A stretch of 64,000 nucleotides of DNA from Chrysomallon squamiferum (lineage: Eukaryota > Mollusca > Gastropoda > Neomphalida > Peltospiridae): NCBI GenBank assembly GCA_012295275.1, contig CM022672.1, positions 16,637,166 through 16,701,165 of the forward strand, written 5' to 3'. Shown here piece by piece: positions 47,580-62,291 of this stretch; positions within the stretch are counted from its first letter, which is position 1, and each line of letters starts with the position of its first letter. The notes below the pieces were generated by a model. It was not told where the DNA came from, did not search any database, and saw only the letters and a program-made list of their open reading frames with translations. The position numbers and the translations under genes were made by a program.

Positions 47580-50500
47580 GCTCATCACTGTTTTTCTTTT
47601 TGTTGTTTTTATTACTTTTATCATTGTTGTTTTGTTCTTTCTGTTATTATGATATTATTATTATTATCATTATCATTTTTTTATAAATTCCTTTTATTAA
47701 ATAAAATATATATGCCATGCATACCATAGCAATCAGAGATATCTCTCGATCCTGTGCTGTCTGTTGTCCATCCGTCTGGACACTGTTCACACTGAGTCTG
47801 TCCTGTCTTGTTTTGATAAGATCCACGACCACAGAGCACACAAGCATTTAATGAGAAAAATGAACCTTGGCCACAGGGGACTGAAAACAAACAAATGAAA
47901 GTACAAAAACCAGAACATTTCAATGCTATAGATATATACGTATATACACACAGAGATACTACATATATACATCCATATGTACATACATACATCCATATAT
48001 ACACACGTACGTACATCTGTATGTACGCACATTGATTATATACATACATATATGAATACAAATGAGAAATACAAAATGCATTTACACACATACCCACACA
48101 CAAAAATATATTTATACCACAACAAAAACAAAAAAACAACAACAACATAGACACATAGGTGTTTAGATAATCTTGATGTTGTGTAAATAAAATATTTAGC
48201 AGCATGTATAAAACAATCAGGCAACTGGTTATACTAACTACAGAAATAACTGTAGCTGATCATTCCCTCTGAACAAGAAACATCTCCAACTACATCAGAC
48301 TGGTTGACTTCAACATAGTATGAGATTCCACCAATGTCTATTGTAAAACGACCAACTTCTGCATTCTCCTGTAGACGTTGCATGGCTGATTCCAGCAAAG
48401 CAGCACTTTCTGGACGTACAACTGAAAACAGAATATATATACATTTGTTTTATAAAAGACATCTTTACTTAATCAGCAGAATACATAAATAAATTAGTTT
48501 TTCTTCTCACAAATACGTAGTTAATAATGTGAAATGAACTATTTTTCTGATCAGTTTTGTGTGCTCTCTAACAACAATAAATTACTATTATTACCACTGC
48601 TGCTGCTACTACTGCTACTCCCTCTACTGCTAATACTACTACTACTACTATTACTACTACTACTACTACCAATACTACTACTACTACTACTACTACTATT
48701 ACTACTACTACTACTAATAATAATAATCATAATAATATATTTTTCAAACTAAATATTTCGATAAGATATAAACAAAGCTCTGCTCAGGAAAAATTGAATA
48801 TTTATTTAATAATAATAGTTTTTCAACTGATATTTATTTATTCATTCATTCATTTATTCATTGTTTTATTATAACATATATTCTATTATAAAACATAATA
48901 CTTCTTAGATCCGAAAATTATAATTGTTAATATCACATAATTACTAACACGATGAATGGATTAATACCTTTGTTTTTTAGAGTCACTGTAAAGCCCATGT
49001 TATTTTCTGATACATCTCGTTTTTGTCGTTCAGTCTCGGAACATCCGACATTAATGTCATCCACAGAACATTTAGCATCCTTTACGCATTCTATATCTGA
49101 CTGGACAACAGTTTTTACAAGTTGAGACACTATAGACCTCGCTGCTTCATTTTCACCACAGTGAAGATCTTTGTATTTTACATGGTAGGTGGCTGAGATC
49201 TCATTAGCTGTATGGATCTCTGAATAAAATAAAATTTCCATATTTAGCACTAAGCATTTCAGTAAGCTACTCTAAAAAATCTAGATAACCAGTATTAAAG
49301 TATTCTGGTTTTAATCAGTTATCTTTAATTAATATACCTGATGGATAAAATTCGAATAGTTTCAATATACATCAACAAAACAACTAATCTAATATTTTTT
49401 GTTAAACATGTGGATTATTATCTACTTAGTAATTATCAGAAATATGGAGTTCTCAACTTACTGGAACAAAATGGAAGTCTTCTGTGAGGATTTTCTTTGG
49501 TCTCGAAGTTCCAAACGTAAGCCGTTTCCTTGCCACAGTAGTAAGAACTCAGAGCTGGTATGTCCGGCATGAATCCGTCGTCACAACCAAAAGTGCAGTT
49601 AAACAACTCAGTGGAGTTCTCACACGTGAGGAAACCGTTACTCGGTGCAGCTATTTCCTTGCAAACTGTTAAATAACAAACGTCTGTTACACACTGGAAA
49701 TGTAAAGTCATTTATACCTCTACCGAATCTGTTTCAAAACATGAGAAAATCACTTATGAATTTGCGACGTTCATCATTTAAAAGAAAGTTTGGTAAGCTG
49801 AACAGTATTTTTATATTGCCTCACTACATATATGTTAATAAAATCAGGTTTTCGCACTCACATGGACAAGCAGTCTCATTGCAGATGTCTTGTTCTGTGT
49901 CTGAACCATCGCATTCCCTTCCTCCGTTGTCTGGACTAGGGTCAGTGCAAGATCGTTTCCTTGTTCTGATGCCAACTCCACAGGACACGCTGCATGTTGA
50001 CCAGTCTTCCCATTCAGCCCATGATCCATGAACTACAGAGAAGCAACAACAAGAATAAATGAACCATAGAAATGATGACAACAAAATACATTATATTAAT
50101 AAAAAAAATACTTGTATATAAAAAATAAAAAAATAATAAAATCTGTGAACTGTAAGAACAATAATAAAAATTCATCATATAGTTTAAAATGTTTATGAAA
50201 TAAACTTATGCGTTATTTAGATAGAGCCATTACTATTAGGTAAATTCCTTTTCATAAAATAACATAATAAATGAAAAACGTTTCTTGAAAAAATGAATTA
50301 TTGATAATAAAAAAATAGAGAAGACTTAAAACTGCCTAATTAATTTTGTCATTGATTACATCTGAAATAAACACACACACACACACATAAAATAAACGAA
50401 TACGCACTGACGGCTATCTCACAAAGTTCCCCAGTGAAAACATCAGAGCATGCACATTTAAAACCACCAACTTGATCAATGCACGTCCCGTTATTTTCAC

Positions 50501-53500
50501 ACATGTTCTCCAGACAGTTGTCGATATCAGTTTCACACTGGTCCCCTTCATAACCAGGATCACACTGGCAGTTGTAAGAGTTGAGATCGTCAGTGCAGTT
50601 GCCGTGGTAGCAGGGACTGCTTAAACAATTGTTAAAATCTACAAAACCACGAATAATCTCTAATTAAATCAAACACATAGCTTCAGATAATAATAATAAT
50701 AATAAGAAGAAGAATAAAAGTAATAATACTGTTACTATTACTATGATTACTACTACTACTATTACTACTACTACTACTACTTAAAAAAAAAAAAAATAAT
50801 AATAATAAAGGTTATTTTGAAATTTAAATAAAAATCAGAATACTGAAAAATCTAAATTCACTAACCATCACATTCACTGGGATAGCTCACTGCAGATTCT
50901 GTCAAATTGGCAGTCACAAATTTCCTCCAAGGAAGTTTATCTCCAGTTTTATCACTTCTGCATGTTGGTGAAGATGGCAGCAGTGACATGTCTGACCAGA
51001 TGTTGAACTGAGAAACCGATCCAGAGAATGAATTTCCTGAAAAACAAATACACAGACAAATGTTCTTCGTTTTCCCACGTAAGATACCATTTTGAGTATA
51101 ATCAGACAACTGCATAATGTTAAACCATAACATTATAATAATGTTCAATAACAATAACATACTCAGCAGCTGCTGAACTATATTAAATAATAATAATAAT
51201 CATAATAATAATAATAATAATAATAATAATATGTTTATTTATTTTTATTATACTTAATTCATTTATATTATTTGTACTACTTCAATCTTATATTGTTAGA
51301 ACTCAGATTATGATATTAAGAATCTGCGACAAAACTTTTAAACGACAAAAACAGAAACAAAATCCCCATCTTTGCAGTCGTTTTGTTGGATTACCCGATG
51401 TTAAATACACTGAAGAAAACAACATATTAAAAACAATTGTCTCACCTCCTATTACTACTCGTGATACATTTTTATTTTCTTTCATCCACGTCAGTTCTTT
51501 TCTAATTCCTACTTCACCATCCACAGACACGAGGCAACTTGTACGGTTGATGTCAATTTTAAGAAAATGCCAGAACTCGTCTGTGATGTTAACCCTTGTG
51601 TTATATTCTTCGCTATAAAAAACATATTAAGCGATTCTTCATAACATTCAAACATTTATTTTGGATATTATCAAATAAATATAAAATACCTGTTTTTGCT
51701 GTTTGGCTCATATTAATCCTTTTTAAAAACAATTTTAGAATATAATTATTTTTTCATTACGGATATGACCTCACTGGAGGACCCTGAGAAATAAATTTAT
51801 GGATTCTAAGTTTTAATCTTGAGTTTGTCTGTCAGTTACCTGTTGACAGTAATGTAAGAAGAATTCTTGACACTAATCACCAGCCACTCGCCCTGATTGT
51901 CATCCAGGAAAGTTGTTATCTTCTTTTTTTCTGAATAATTTGTGCGTATCCACCAACTGATGACAAATCTGTTTTCAAGATGAAGATCAACTGTTTCTAA
52001 TGAGACTTGTGAATCTGAGGTGTTAGATGGTTCAAAATCAAGATCAAACTCTACAAAATATTTCATATATCAGTTATTAGAAATTAATAATGCACACTAA
52101 TCTGTTCTTTAATTAATATAATATTTTTTGTTAAGAGACATACCGGTACATCCGGACACTGTAGCAGTACCCTGGGATGTAGTCGTCATGCTGCCTGGAC
52201 ATGCAATGCACGTGCTTTGTCCCTGTTCTGGCTGGTAGGTACTCAGTTCACAGGGTGAACATGGAACAACGCCAGTTCTAGACATGTAACCAGCTTGACA
52301 GGCCACTATAAAATAAGTAAAGAAATTCTGTATGAAATATGACAGCTCTGTAACAGTAAATTAAAACCTGGGTACTACAACTGACTAAATTCAGCAAACT
52401 AAGAAATAACTGAGATCAGTAGTCTAAACAAAAGTTAATTAAAATTAGTAAACTAAACTGTAACTAACAGACATAGGTAAATTAAATTATAACTAACAGC
52501 AATACAAAATATACAGAAATAAGTATTTTACATAATAGTTTTACAACTCACTACTATAACTAAAATAAAGATCAGAAAAAGTAAATAATAACTGCCAGTA
52601 ATAAGTAAATTTCAACAGTAGCTAACAGTTAATACCAAATTATATTATAACAGAAATCAGTACGATAAATAACGAATTTTGAAAATCACGGAATTAAATA
52701 ATAAATACCAGAAACCAGTGAACCAACTAACATCAGAGATGAACAAATTTAACATTAACCAACCAAGTAACACAAACGAATAACACAAACAAAATAAATA
52801 GACACTGACTACACACACATTTTAAAATTGATGACTACTTACTTTGACATGATGCTAAATCTGTACTTCCCTTGCTAACAGTAGTTTTACCAGATGGACA
52901 CCGTTGACACGCAGTTTTTCCTTCACTGTTCTGAAACTTTCCTTTTGCACACAGTACACACATGTTGCTTGACAGATTATGAAATGATCCTTTATCACAT
53001 GGATCTGAAATAGAATATTACAACTGTTGTTGAAAATTGCCAGTTTTATTATATTCTCGTATCATAAACAAACATTTCGGAATTCTGTTGATGAATTTAA
53101 TTCTACTAACCAGTCCATTTATTCTTAGTTTTATTGGTTTTACATACTTTTTCTTTAATTTGTATTTGATTGTTGTTCTTGCTGTATGTTTATGAGTTTT
53201 ATTAAAATTATTATTATTATTATTATTATTATTTTATTGTTCTAAGAAACTAATGGTTCTTGTGATTTAAAATTTCTGTATGTTCACTGAAAATAATACA
53301 TAAATTGATACTATTGCCAGTCTTTAAAACAAACTCACCACATTTGAAAGTTCTGTAATTTGGAAGGTGACCAGACGGGCACGAGATGGTCAAATTACCA
53401 TTTTCCATGGATACAAATGTCAGATTACGTCCTTGCTCAGTACTGTTAACTGCTTTCTTTACACCATTCATTACATCAGCAACCCAAGCGTTGATCTCAG

Positions 53501-54031
53501 AGTTATCATCAACATTCTTTATGTCAAAGGAAAATGTCACTTCGATGCTCAGTTCTCTGGAGCCTGCATCAGTGGCTCGTTTTCGACGCGTGCTTGCACC
53601 GCAGACAACCTGTTAATATAACAATCGTTTAAAACATTCAATGAACATTTCTGTAGAATGTATTTAAGCTATTTATTACAGGTATCAGGAATATACTTTG
53701 CATTAAGTGTGAAAAAAACTCATTAATGTTTAGAAATAATCAATAAATTATTCATTCCATGACCAAACAAATAAATAAATAAATAAAAATAAAAATACTT
53801 TAACATTTTCCATAGTGCATTTCTTGTATAGAGAACAGTCGATTTGGCCTGTGGTGCCTAATTCTGATAAAAATTTCTTCTTGATTTCTTCTAAGGTTTC
53901 TTTGCTTTGACAGTCTCCATTAAAATAATAATTCAGCATCATCCTGTATTTCACTTTTTGTGCTCGTCTCGGTTCTGTGAAATATATATCATAGTCATCA
54001 TCATTTTATCATTATCATCATCTTCATCATG

Positions 54032-54079
<48 letters not shown>

Positions 54080-56793
54080 TTAATTAGTACTGGTTTTTAC
54101 TTACTGATACAGTTTGGTATTTTATCAGCCAAATCGTAATCCTTGATGTTCCAGATACCAGAAGTGCCACACTGAAAGAGTTGCCAGTTAGGGAAACTTC
54201 TTGGAACATCTGTTCCGTTTCAGCACATTAGTTGACAAAATTGGCCACCAAACCACGTATCACACACCATTGCTCCATTGTCAGGAGCTCGAAGAACTGG
54301 ACACTGCTTCGCCACTGAAAATATTTCATTGTTTTCCTTGTAGATTCTGTCGTATGTGGACGTATTGAATTGAAATAGAAAAGCTAATTAAAGATTTGAA
54401 CAAATGAAAACTATATTTTTGGTTTACTCATTCCAAAAGATAGAATTGTCAAAATTAGAAATTATGAAGAGTAACGTCCAGAGATTGCAAAAATAACCAA
54501 TATCTTGCTATTAGAACTTTTTTTTATAAAACTAAGATTAAATATTAGCAATACAACAATATTTTACTAGCCATGTACCTGTACAAGTAGGCTGTGTGTT
54601 TCCAAAGGTCCATGCACCATAAGGAGGATTTCCCATTTTTTCGCAAGTTACGTTGGCGGTACCCACAAGCACGAAATCCTGGTCACAGAAGAAATAGCAC
54701 GGAGATCCATATCTATAGCCCTGTTCACACAGGATGCTCTGATAGGGAGTACGATACAGTGTATGACAAACTAACTCTGAAAAACAATTACACATTAAAG
54801 GAAACTCTTCTACTTTATCAGCTGATTAACCAAAGAGATAACTGTATGCGCATTATATTGACTGACGAAGTGAAGTTTTTTTACCTTTAACAACGATCTT
54901 GATCTTTAGAGGTTTTGCCTCGTTACCGGAAGAATCAGCTGCATGAAATTCAATCAGATGAACGCCCACACTGAATGATGAACCCGACGTGTGACCTTTG
55001 ACCTGCTTGGGGATGACTGTCTTTGGAGAGTTGTCGACCACCTCTGGTTTAATGAAGGTAACGCGAGTGGAGTTCGAACCGCGGTCAGCAAAAGCAGTTA
55101 TTACACGTGGATATGGCACAAACTTTGGCCTCTCCATGTCTGAAATGAAAAATAAACATGTTTATTTTCTCTTCTAAAATTAATAATAAAGATATCAATA
55201 AATCATAAGTAAAACAGTCATTTCTCATTTGTACTGTTCTCTCTCTCTCTTTCTCTTTTTTCATTGCATCTCTCTCTCTCACCTTTGCATCTGACACGTT
55301 GTCCACTCCAGCGTTTGTTTGCCTGACAAACATGGGATCGTCTCTTTCCTGGCGGGATGTCATAACCAGGTTGAGTACAACTAAACGAACAGATACTGCG
55401 AAACTTCCAATTATCTGAACACTGCAGCTCCATCCCAAACGGTGCTCTCTAATGGAGGACATTCCTTTTCTGAAATTCATTAATATTTAATTTATTTGTA
55501 AAATAAAACTCAGTATTAATACAAGTTAAATACTGACATTTAGAGAGGTGGGACAAAATGTGATATTATTGTCTTACTTTTACAGAAGGGAAAAGGTGCT
55601 GACCACTCTCCAGTTTTAAGACATTTGATGATGTTTGTTGAACTTCCTATTAATTCGTGACCCTCATAACATCCGTACCAGCAGACACTACCAAGACGAT
55701 AATCTGTGCTAAGATGACAAATTCTGTAACCGTCTGACACTTTTGGAGGAGCTGGTGCACAACGTATTACTGAAATATGATTATAAGAGAGGTGTTTAGT
55801 TTTTAATGTTTTTGTTAATTTTTAGCACTGTCCATATGTTTTTCGTTTTTTTTGTTGTTGCTGTTTTACTATTTTAAACATACATATATACAAACTAACA
55901 GAAATAACAACCAGTTTCATTATATAATAAAACATCTACTTATTTTTGCAATGAGAGTATTCTGTCAGAAAAAAACAACAAAAAAACATCCAAAGCTGCG
56001 TAACAAACATGTATATTTATGTTGATAAATGACATTATATGCTGAAAATGTTGTATTGGTAATTTTATTGTAGTTTTAGTTTTGATCATAAAAATACTTT
56101 AAGCTTTTACCATGTACATTTATTTTGAATGAGCAGGTGGCCATGTTGCCAGCACGGTCTTGTGCTGTATATCGCATAATGGTGAAAGGTTCTGAAAACA
56201 GTCTTCCTGGTGCCAGGCCATGTCGTACTGGACTAAAATACAATACTAAAATAACACGTGTCCACACAACACTCTCAATTAAACATGCTCCGATTTTTAT
56301 GTGACTGAACAAAATATGATAATAATGAGACAACATTTGAACTACTGAAAGAAATCCACTGATGGAATTTAGATATTTAAATATTTGACAGAGAATCTTC
56401 CACCGTATTATACAATCAAACAAAATACATCAAATAAATCAGTCATAATATTAATAAAATAAAATAAAATCCAGACCCAAAAACCCTCAACATAAACATT
56501 TATAATGCAGTATTATTATATAATACCTATGCAATCTAATGTAAGTATGAATTAAAAGTACCTAAATTACTTAAATATAAACTAGAAAAAGCAAATGAAT
56601 TGTAAAAGCAATTGCATATAACTGTAAAGAGAACTTCAGTTTAATGAATGATCTTCTCTTGTATTTTCTTACATTTGTTCCTGTTTTAGAAACTATATGT
56701 TTAAAAGTGTTCTTCAAATAATATATCTCTTATTAAATTAATTTTATATATAAAATTAATTTAACAAGAGATATATTATATATATATAATTAA

Positions 56794-56845
<52 letters not shown>

Positions 56846-59800
56846 TCAATAGATTGTTTTAACGTGTATTTTAACACTTTCCTTTTAATGTTTTCCGATT
56901 CCATGAATTGTTTGGTAGAGTTACATATAACAAGTAAATTATTAAAATATCTACGTCTAAATAAATCATATGGTTGTAATATTTAAATATGTGATTTGAT
57001 AATGACACTTGTGTATGAACAAAAATATATTATTTTAATTTTGTGTCTATCACTCACGTAATTCTGCCATCTCTGTTGTCATAAGCTGTTGGTTCTTTCC
57101 AACTGACTTTGGTATGAGTTTGAATGGGATCTGCAGTGACGTGAATATCAGACGGACAACCAGTGATCTGGGGTCTCTGTCGATCTGTAAGTGATTGTGA
57201 TATAACAGATATGTTATTCTTGATGCAAACTCAGTTTCTCAGCTTTTATTATAGTGTATCTAAGACAGATTAGCAACAGGTAAATTATCATACAGCTTCT
57301 AATTCTTTGAGACTCCAGTGCTGACAGGATGGTCTAGATTTAACAATAAAGACTGAAATACAAATGATATTTATTGTTTTGAAGAGAAAAAAAAACTCTG
57401 AAAAATGTGGATGTGAAATATATCATGTTAATATCGTTTTGCTTTTTGTTTTTTCAAGTTTTCTATATAATAGAAAAATAAAAACTGTAAGTGAACATTA
57501 AATCTCTTTCCCAAAATATTTGCCGTTTTCTTTTCTTTTTTTCATTTTGTGACCATTTTTATAGTTCATGGAATTCCATAAGAAACAAACCATCCAACAA
57601 ACAAATAAAATAAATAAATTAGAATAAATTTATAGCAGAATGTAAAAATATAATTAGATAATGAATGTAAATCATAAAACTGATGCTAATATATGTAATT
57701 ATGTCTCGACAAATACTTGGACAGTTCTCAATTGAAGCATGCTAAAACTTCTTACATCAGTGTAACGTTTAGAATGTGTTCAGTACTGTCTGTGTGCAAG
57801 TGTTGTAATCCAACTAGATTTAAAATTAGTAAAGATCTTTCAAGATGTACTAACATGTGATTTGTACAACATTATAAAACAGCAGGAATAAAATTAATTA
57901 CCTGCAGGGACTCCGCATCCAAATATCCAGCAGATTAAATCCTTACCCCATCCACGTTTACGACGACGGTGTTCTATAAATTTGGGTTTTTTTTTTCTTC
58001 TTAGTAACTTTATGGCTGCAAGCTTGTCAGAAGCTTCAATAAATAAGAATTATATTACAGAAAATTGTAATATTGTAAATTACCACTATTGTGGCATTAA
58101 AAATACTAATAAAATACTGACTTCCAAACTGATAAATTTATATAAAGAAATACATTTTTGCATGTGTCATATTTGTTTTGTTACCCTTAGTTATGTTTGT
58201 TTGTTCATATATATTTATTTATTCTTTTCTTTCTTTCATTTTTTTTTTTCTTTTCTCTTTATATATGTGGGTTTTTTTAAAACAAAAGTGTACTGATGGA
58301 AAAGAATCGAAAAACATTATATATATAACTGTGTGTATAGGCTATGTGTATATGTACATATACATATAGGCACGCACGTACACATACATACATAGTTACA
58401 CGTATACATGCTACCATATGCTGAAAAACACATACACATAGACCTGTACATAAAAGAAAGTTAAGTTCTCACCCTCACAGTTTGTGTTACCGCCCTGCCA
58501 CTGGCCAGAATGACATTGTTTCCACGAAGTCACTAAACTCGTCTCACACAGAAACTTACAGCTTCCTCCTTCGCTGATTTCATCAGACTCGGTAGGTTTG
58601 TTGTCAACGCGACAGTCCAGTGAGCCAGGTTCTGCTGGCAGATCTCGTGTAGAACACACGGAAGAGCACTGAAATATATAAATATTAAAATTATAAGAAG
58701 AATATAATAGAATATATTTGTTAAATAAACACATTCATGATGAAAATAAATTAAATAAAATAAACAACGAAATAAGGTTAAATCCTGAATAGAAGTAGTT
58801 TTAGAAATAATGGTAACATTTTGTATCAACCCTTCCACGTTCTGGATGGATAAAGATCTGCGGCGTCAGTTAAAAACATTCCGCGATAATTTTTCTTCAT
58901 TTTGTTTTTTACCTTAAAAAAAAAAAAAAAAAAAAAAACTAGTGCCAATTTAAAAAGTCGTTAATTAAATTACAACCAATATCATACAGTATCAAATACA
59001 CAACCATAACAACAATAACAATAATAATAATAAAGGTAATAACAATAATAACAGCAGTAGCAACAACAGCAATAACAACAACAATAATAATTTCAAGATT
59101 TAAAACTTTCATAGTAAAAGTGAATAACATCTTTCCATTTTTTTTTTTTTTGACTCCAAGTTTTATGTAAATGTGACAACCTGATTGGAAATAAAAAACA
59201 GATTTGTCAATAAAGTTCATTTCAGTTTCAGTTTCCAAACAATTTATTTCATTTCAAAATGGCTACGAACAAAAACTAACGCACGCTCCCGGTGACGTCA
59301 TATACTTTTCTCCCTTATTCCGGTTCCCCTAAACATCGTAAACTGTAACTATGTTAACGATAACACCATTTAGATACAACAATTTTATCCATCAGTCTGT
59401 CTAGCTGTCGCAGTTTGTTTTTTTGTTTTTATTTCTATCTACATATCTGTTTATCTACGATCTATTTAAGGTCATGGTAAGATTGTCTGATAAAAAACTA
59501 TCATCCAAACTTCTCTATCATAATATCTGTATAAAACATTTAAAAAAAAAAAAGAATTAAAAAAAAAATTCTTCTAATAGTTTTTGTTATTTTGAAACAT
59601 TAAATCTCCCCATCAAAAATTTAATGTAGTCAATAATATAAAAATAACAATACTGCATAACTGTGTATTGTGCAAAAAAGAAAAGAAAAGAAAAATCACC
59701 AAAACGTAATCTGGTCCTAATTCTCTGACATCACTAATTTTGAAAACAAATATCTAACATATAGTTCTTCGAGAAACATGAATAAAAATAATACGAGCAA

Positions 59801-60951
59801 TATAAAATTATGACTCAACGATTACATATTCTTTTTACCATAAATTCGTTCGTTAATATTTAACAACTTACCGAACAAACAAATGGGTCTGTAATTCAGC
59901 ATATTGTTCGTTATTCTCTAAGACAGCTGGGCAAACTCTGAGGTATTTTTGGGGCCAGTACATGTAATAATTCATAATCTCAGAAAATTCATTATGCCAA
60001 CCAATTCATTATAAGTTCAAAATCAGAGGAACACCAGTGTCGGCGTTATAAAGAGGTTTGACTACATATACCTGTCTGTCTGTATTAGAAAAAACACTGA
60101 CATATTTTTAGATTTAGCGGATAGGCTTTTGCAAATTGTTATCGGATCTGATGTCGTTCAGACACATTTGAGATGGACCTATTTATTCGCCAAAAACCTA
60201 ATCAAGTTGAAAATATTTGCTTCAATCGATAAACACTCGGTAGCCGACGCAGAACAATTCATTGTCATACGGTCCATTAGAGAGATTTCAGACAGGTAAG
60301 AACGTAGCCAAAGAAGACAATAAAAATCTTATTTTGTATATTTTGACAGGCAAATATTAGTTTAACCATAATTTTACAAAATGAATATATTAGCCCAAAC
60401 CGCTACTGATACTTTCAGTTAACATCAGTTTACATTTATTTTCAATATTGTATATAAAAAGACCATACAGATCAAAATAAAGCAATGCTTAATGGGGGTT
60501 GGTCGGTTTAGAAGATATATACCTTTTTACCAAAAAGAACTTGTCATGTCAAGCAGCTTGAGTGTTTATTGCAGTATCGTTTCTTAAATTACTTACATTA
60601 TTTACATTATTGTAACGGACAAATACAAACTTCTTGCCAACCACGTTTACATGCAACACTACACGTATTCAGTAGCCTACAGTGTTCTTCTTGAAAAGAT
60701 GAATTATATCAAAAATAATCTACGTCCGGGTCTACAACTTCTCAGAAACAAGACTGTACAGGTTTCGGGTTAAAACCACACCCAAACGCATACTCATTTA
60801 TGAAGCAAAATGTCAGGTGAGATGACTAATATCAAGATGTGATTGTGTAAAAGATGTGATATTTAAAGTTTTTTCAAGAAAATCAACGATGCGCACGATT
60901 TTTTTTGTGTTGTTCTTGTTTTTTATATGGATTCTTTTTTATTTTGTTGTT

Positions 60952-60987
<36 letters not shown>

Positions 60988-62212
60988 GCAAAGTTAAAAA
61001 TAAGTTAAATGGCTTTGTTCATTTTCTGTGGTGTATTTTATTTATATTATCTTCTTCATTCAATATGAATAGCAAATACTCTCAAATAAGCACAAAATAT
61101 GTGATTTATTTTACTATATTGGAAAGCAAATGAAAAACATTTAAATGAAAACTTAGAACACAAAAACGTATAATGAAAACAAACAAAAATGTTTATTGTC
61201 ATCCGATAATTTGGTACAAACGCACATGTGTATATTTATGTGCATATGTTTTTTCCATATAAAATGGCTCTGTTGTTCTGAAAACAGTTTTATTATTATA
61301 AAAAGTGCAACATATCCCATGAAAATAAATGTAAACCATAATGGTCCTATCAATGTTGTATCAGTTTGAGACAATGTATTATAGAAGATATAGTCAAATA
61401 AGTACAAAATCCGAATGTACAAGCATAATCAGAGCTGCAGCCAGTAATCGGACAAACGTTAAAGATTTCCATCACGTTTTTGGCTCATATTTTCTAATTT
61501 TGTTCAGCCAATTTTCTTAGCATCTTAAAATCCAATAGGATTAGCATTTTAGTTTGAACTCTTCTTTCCTGACTAGCTATTGCAAGCTCATTCAAATCTA
61601 ATCCTGTTTCTAAGTGTTTTCAGAATTCTATATCACAACTATTATCTTTGAAAGTAAATATAACCTTTAGCTATCTGTAAGAAACTGAATGTTGCAAAAA
61701 CAATATTTTCAAAACCAAATCAGAGAGCATCTCTTGGACACCTTGAAAGCTTGCGCACGTAAAGTAGCATTATGACGTCAGCTGTATGTCTAGTTAATCA
61801 AAAACAATAAATGGATGAAAAACGGAAAGAAAATAACCTGCTCAACTTATGCCCGGCCATGAGATTTATTTCCTACGATATTTTTTATATTCGCGCATGG
61901 GCATTTATTCCTTCCCAAATCATAAATATTGTAATTAACCAGTGCATTGGTTTAAAGACGGACGAAAAGTTCATCATTGATAGCTCTTTTTCTTCGAAGG
62001 AAAACCCATCGACTGAAATTATTTTAGCGATTGATAACAAAACAATTCAAGGATCTAATGTCAAATGACATAGTTCTGCATGCTTATATTCAGTATAAAG
62101 ATGGGTTTCGATATAATCCCGAAAATTACAGCTATAAGCACCAGTAGCAACCTTGAATCGCCCAATATATGTATTTTTCAACAATCTGTTCTTGTTCTAA
62201 CTGGTTCTTCCA

Positions 62213-62291
<79 letters not shown>

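Noticed and set aside
54220-54222. TGA read as selenocysteine or edited by ADAR to Trp
   Set aside because: No selenocysteine-insertion element was found and the domain does not use Sec. A G just before the A is a poor ADAR context. A nonsense change or skipped exon is simpler.
58834-58861. Possible 27-nt phase 0-0 exon upstream of the first Sushi exon of the mosaic gene
   Set aside because: The donor (gttgat) is weak, and the exon at 63497 already supplies the needed phase with a perfect donor.
58939-59238. Hydrophobic minus-strand open frame that looks like membrane helices
   Set aside because: It is a translation of AAT/CAA triplet repeats.
59877-59970. Minus-strand open stretch ending in a gtaagt donor
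   Set aside because: Its exit phase is 2, which does not fit the next exon (phase 0), and it lies in probable transposon-derived repeats.
60200-60300. Plus-strand stretch ending CAG/gtaaga
   Set aside because: Stops in all frames. It could be a noncoding first exon of a gene to the right, but nothing in the window supports that.
61811-62068. 85-residue open frame on the plus strand
   Set aside because: No recognisable domain, no signal peptide or splice signals, and it lies inside an intron of the mosaic gene.
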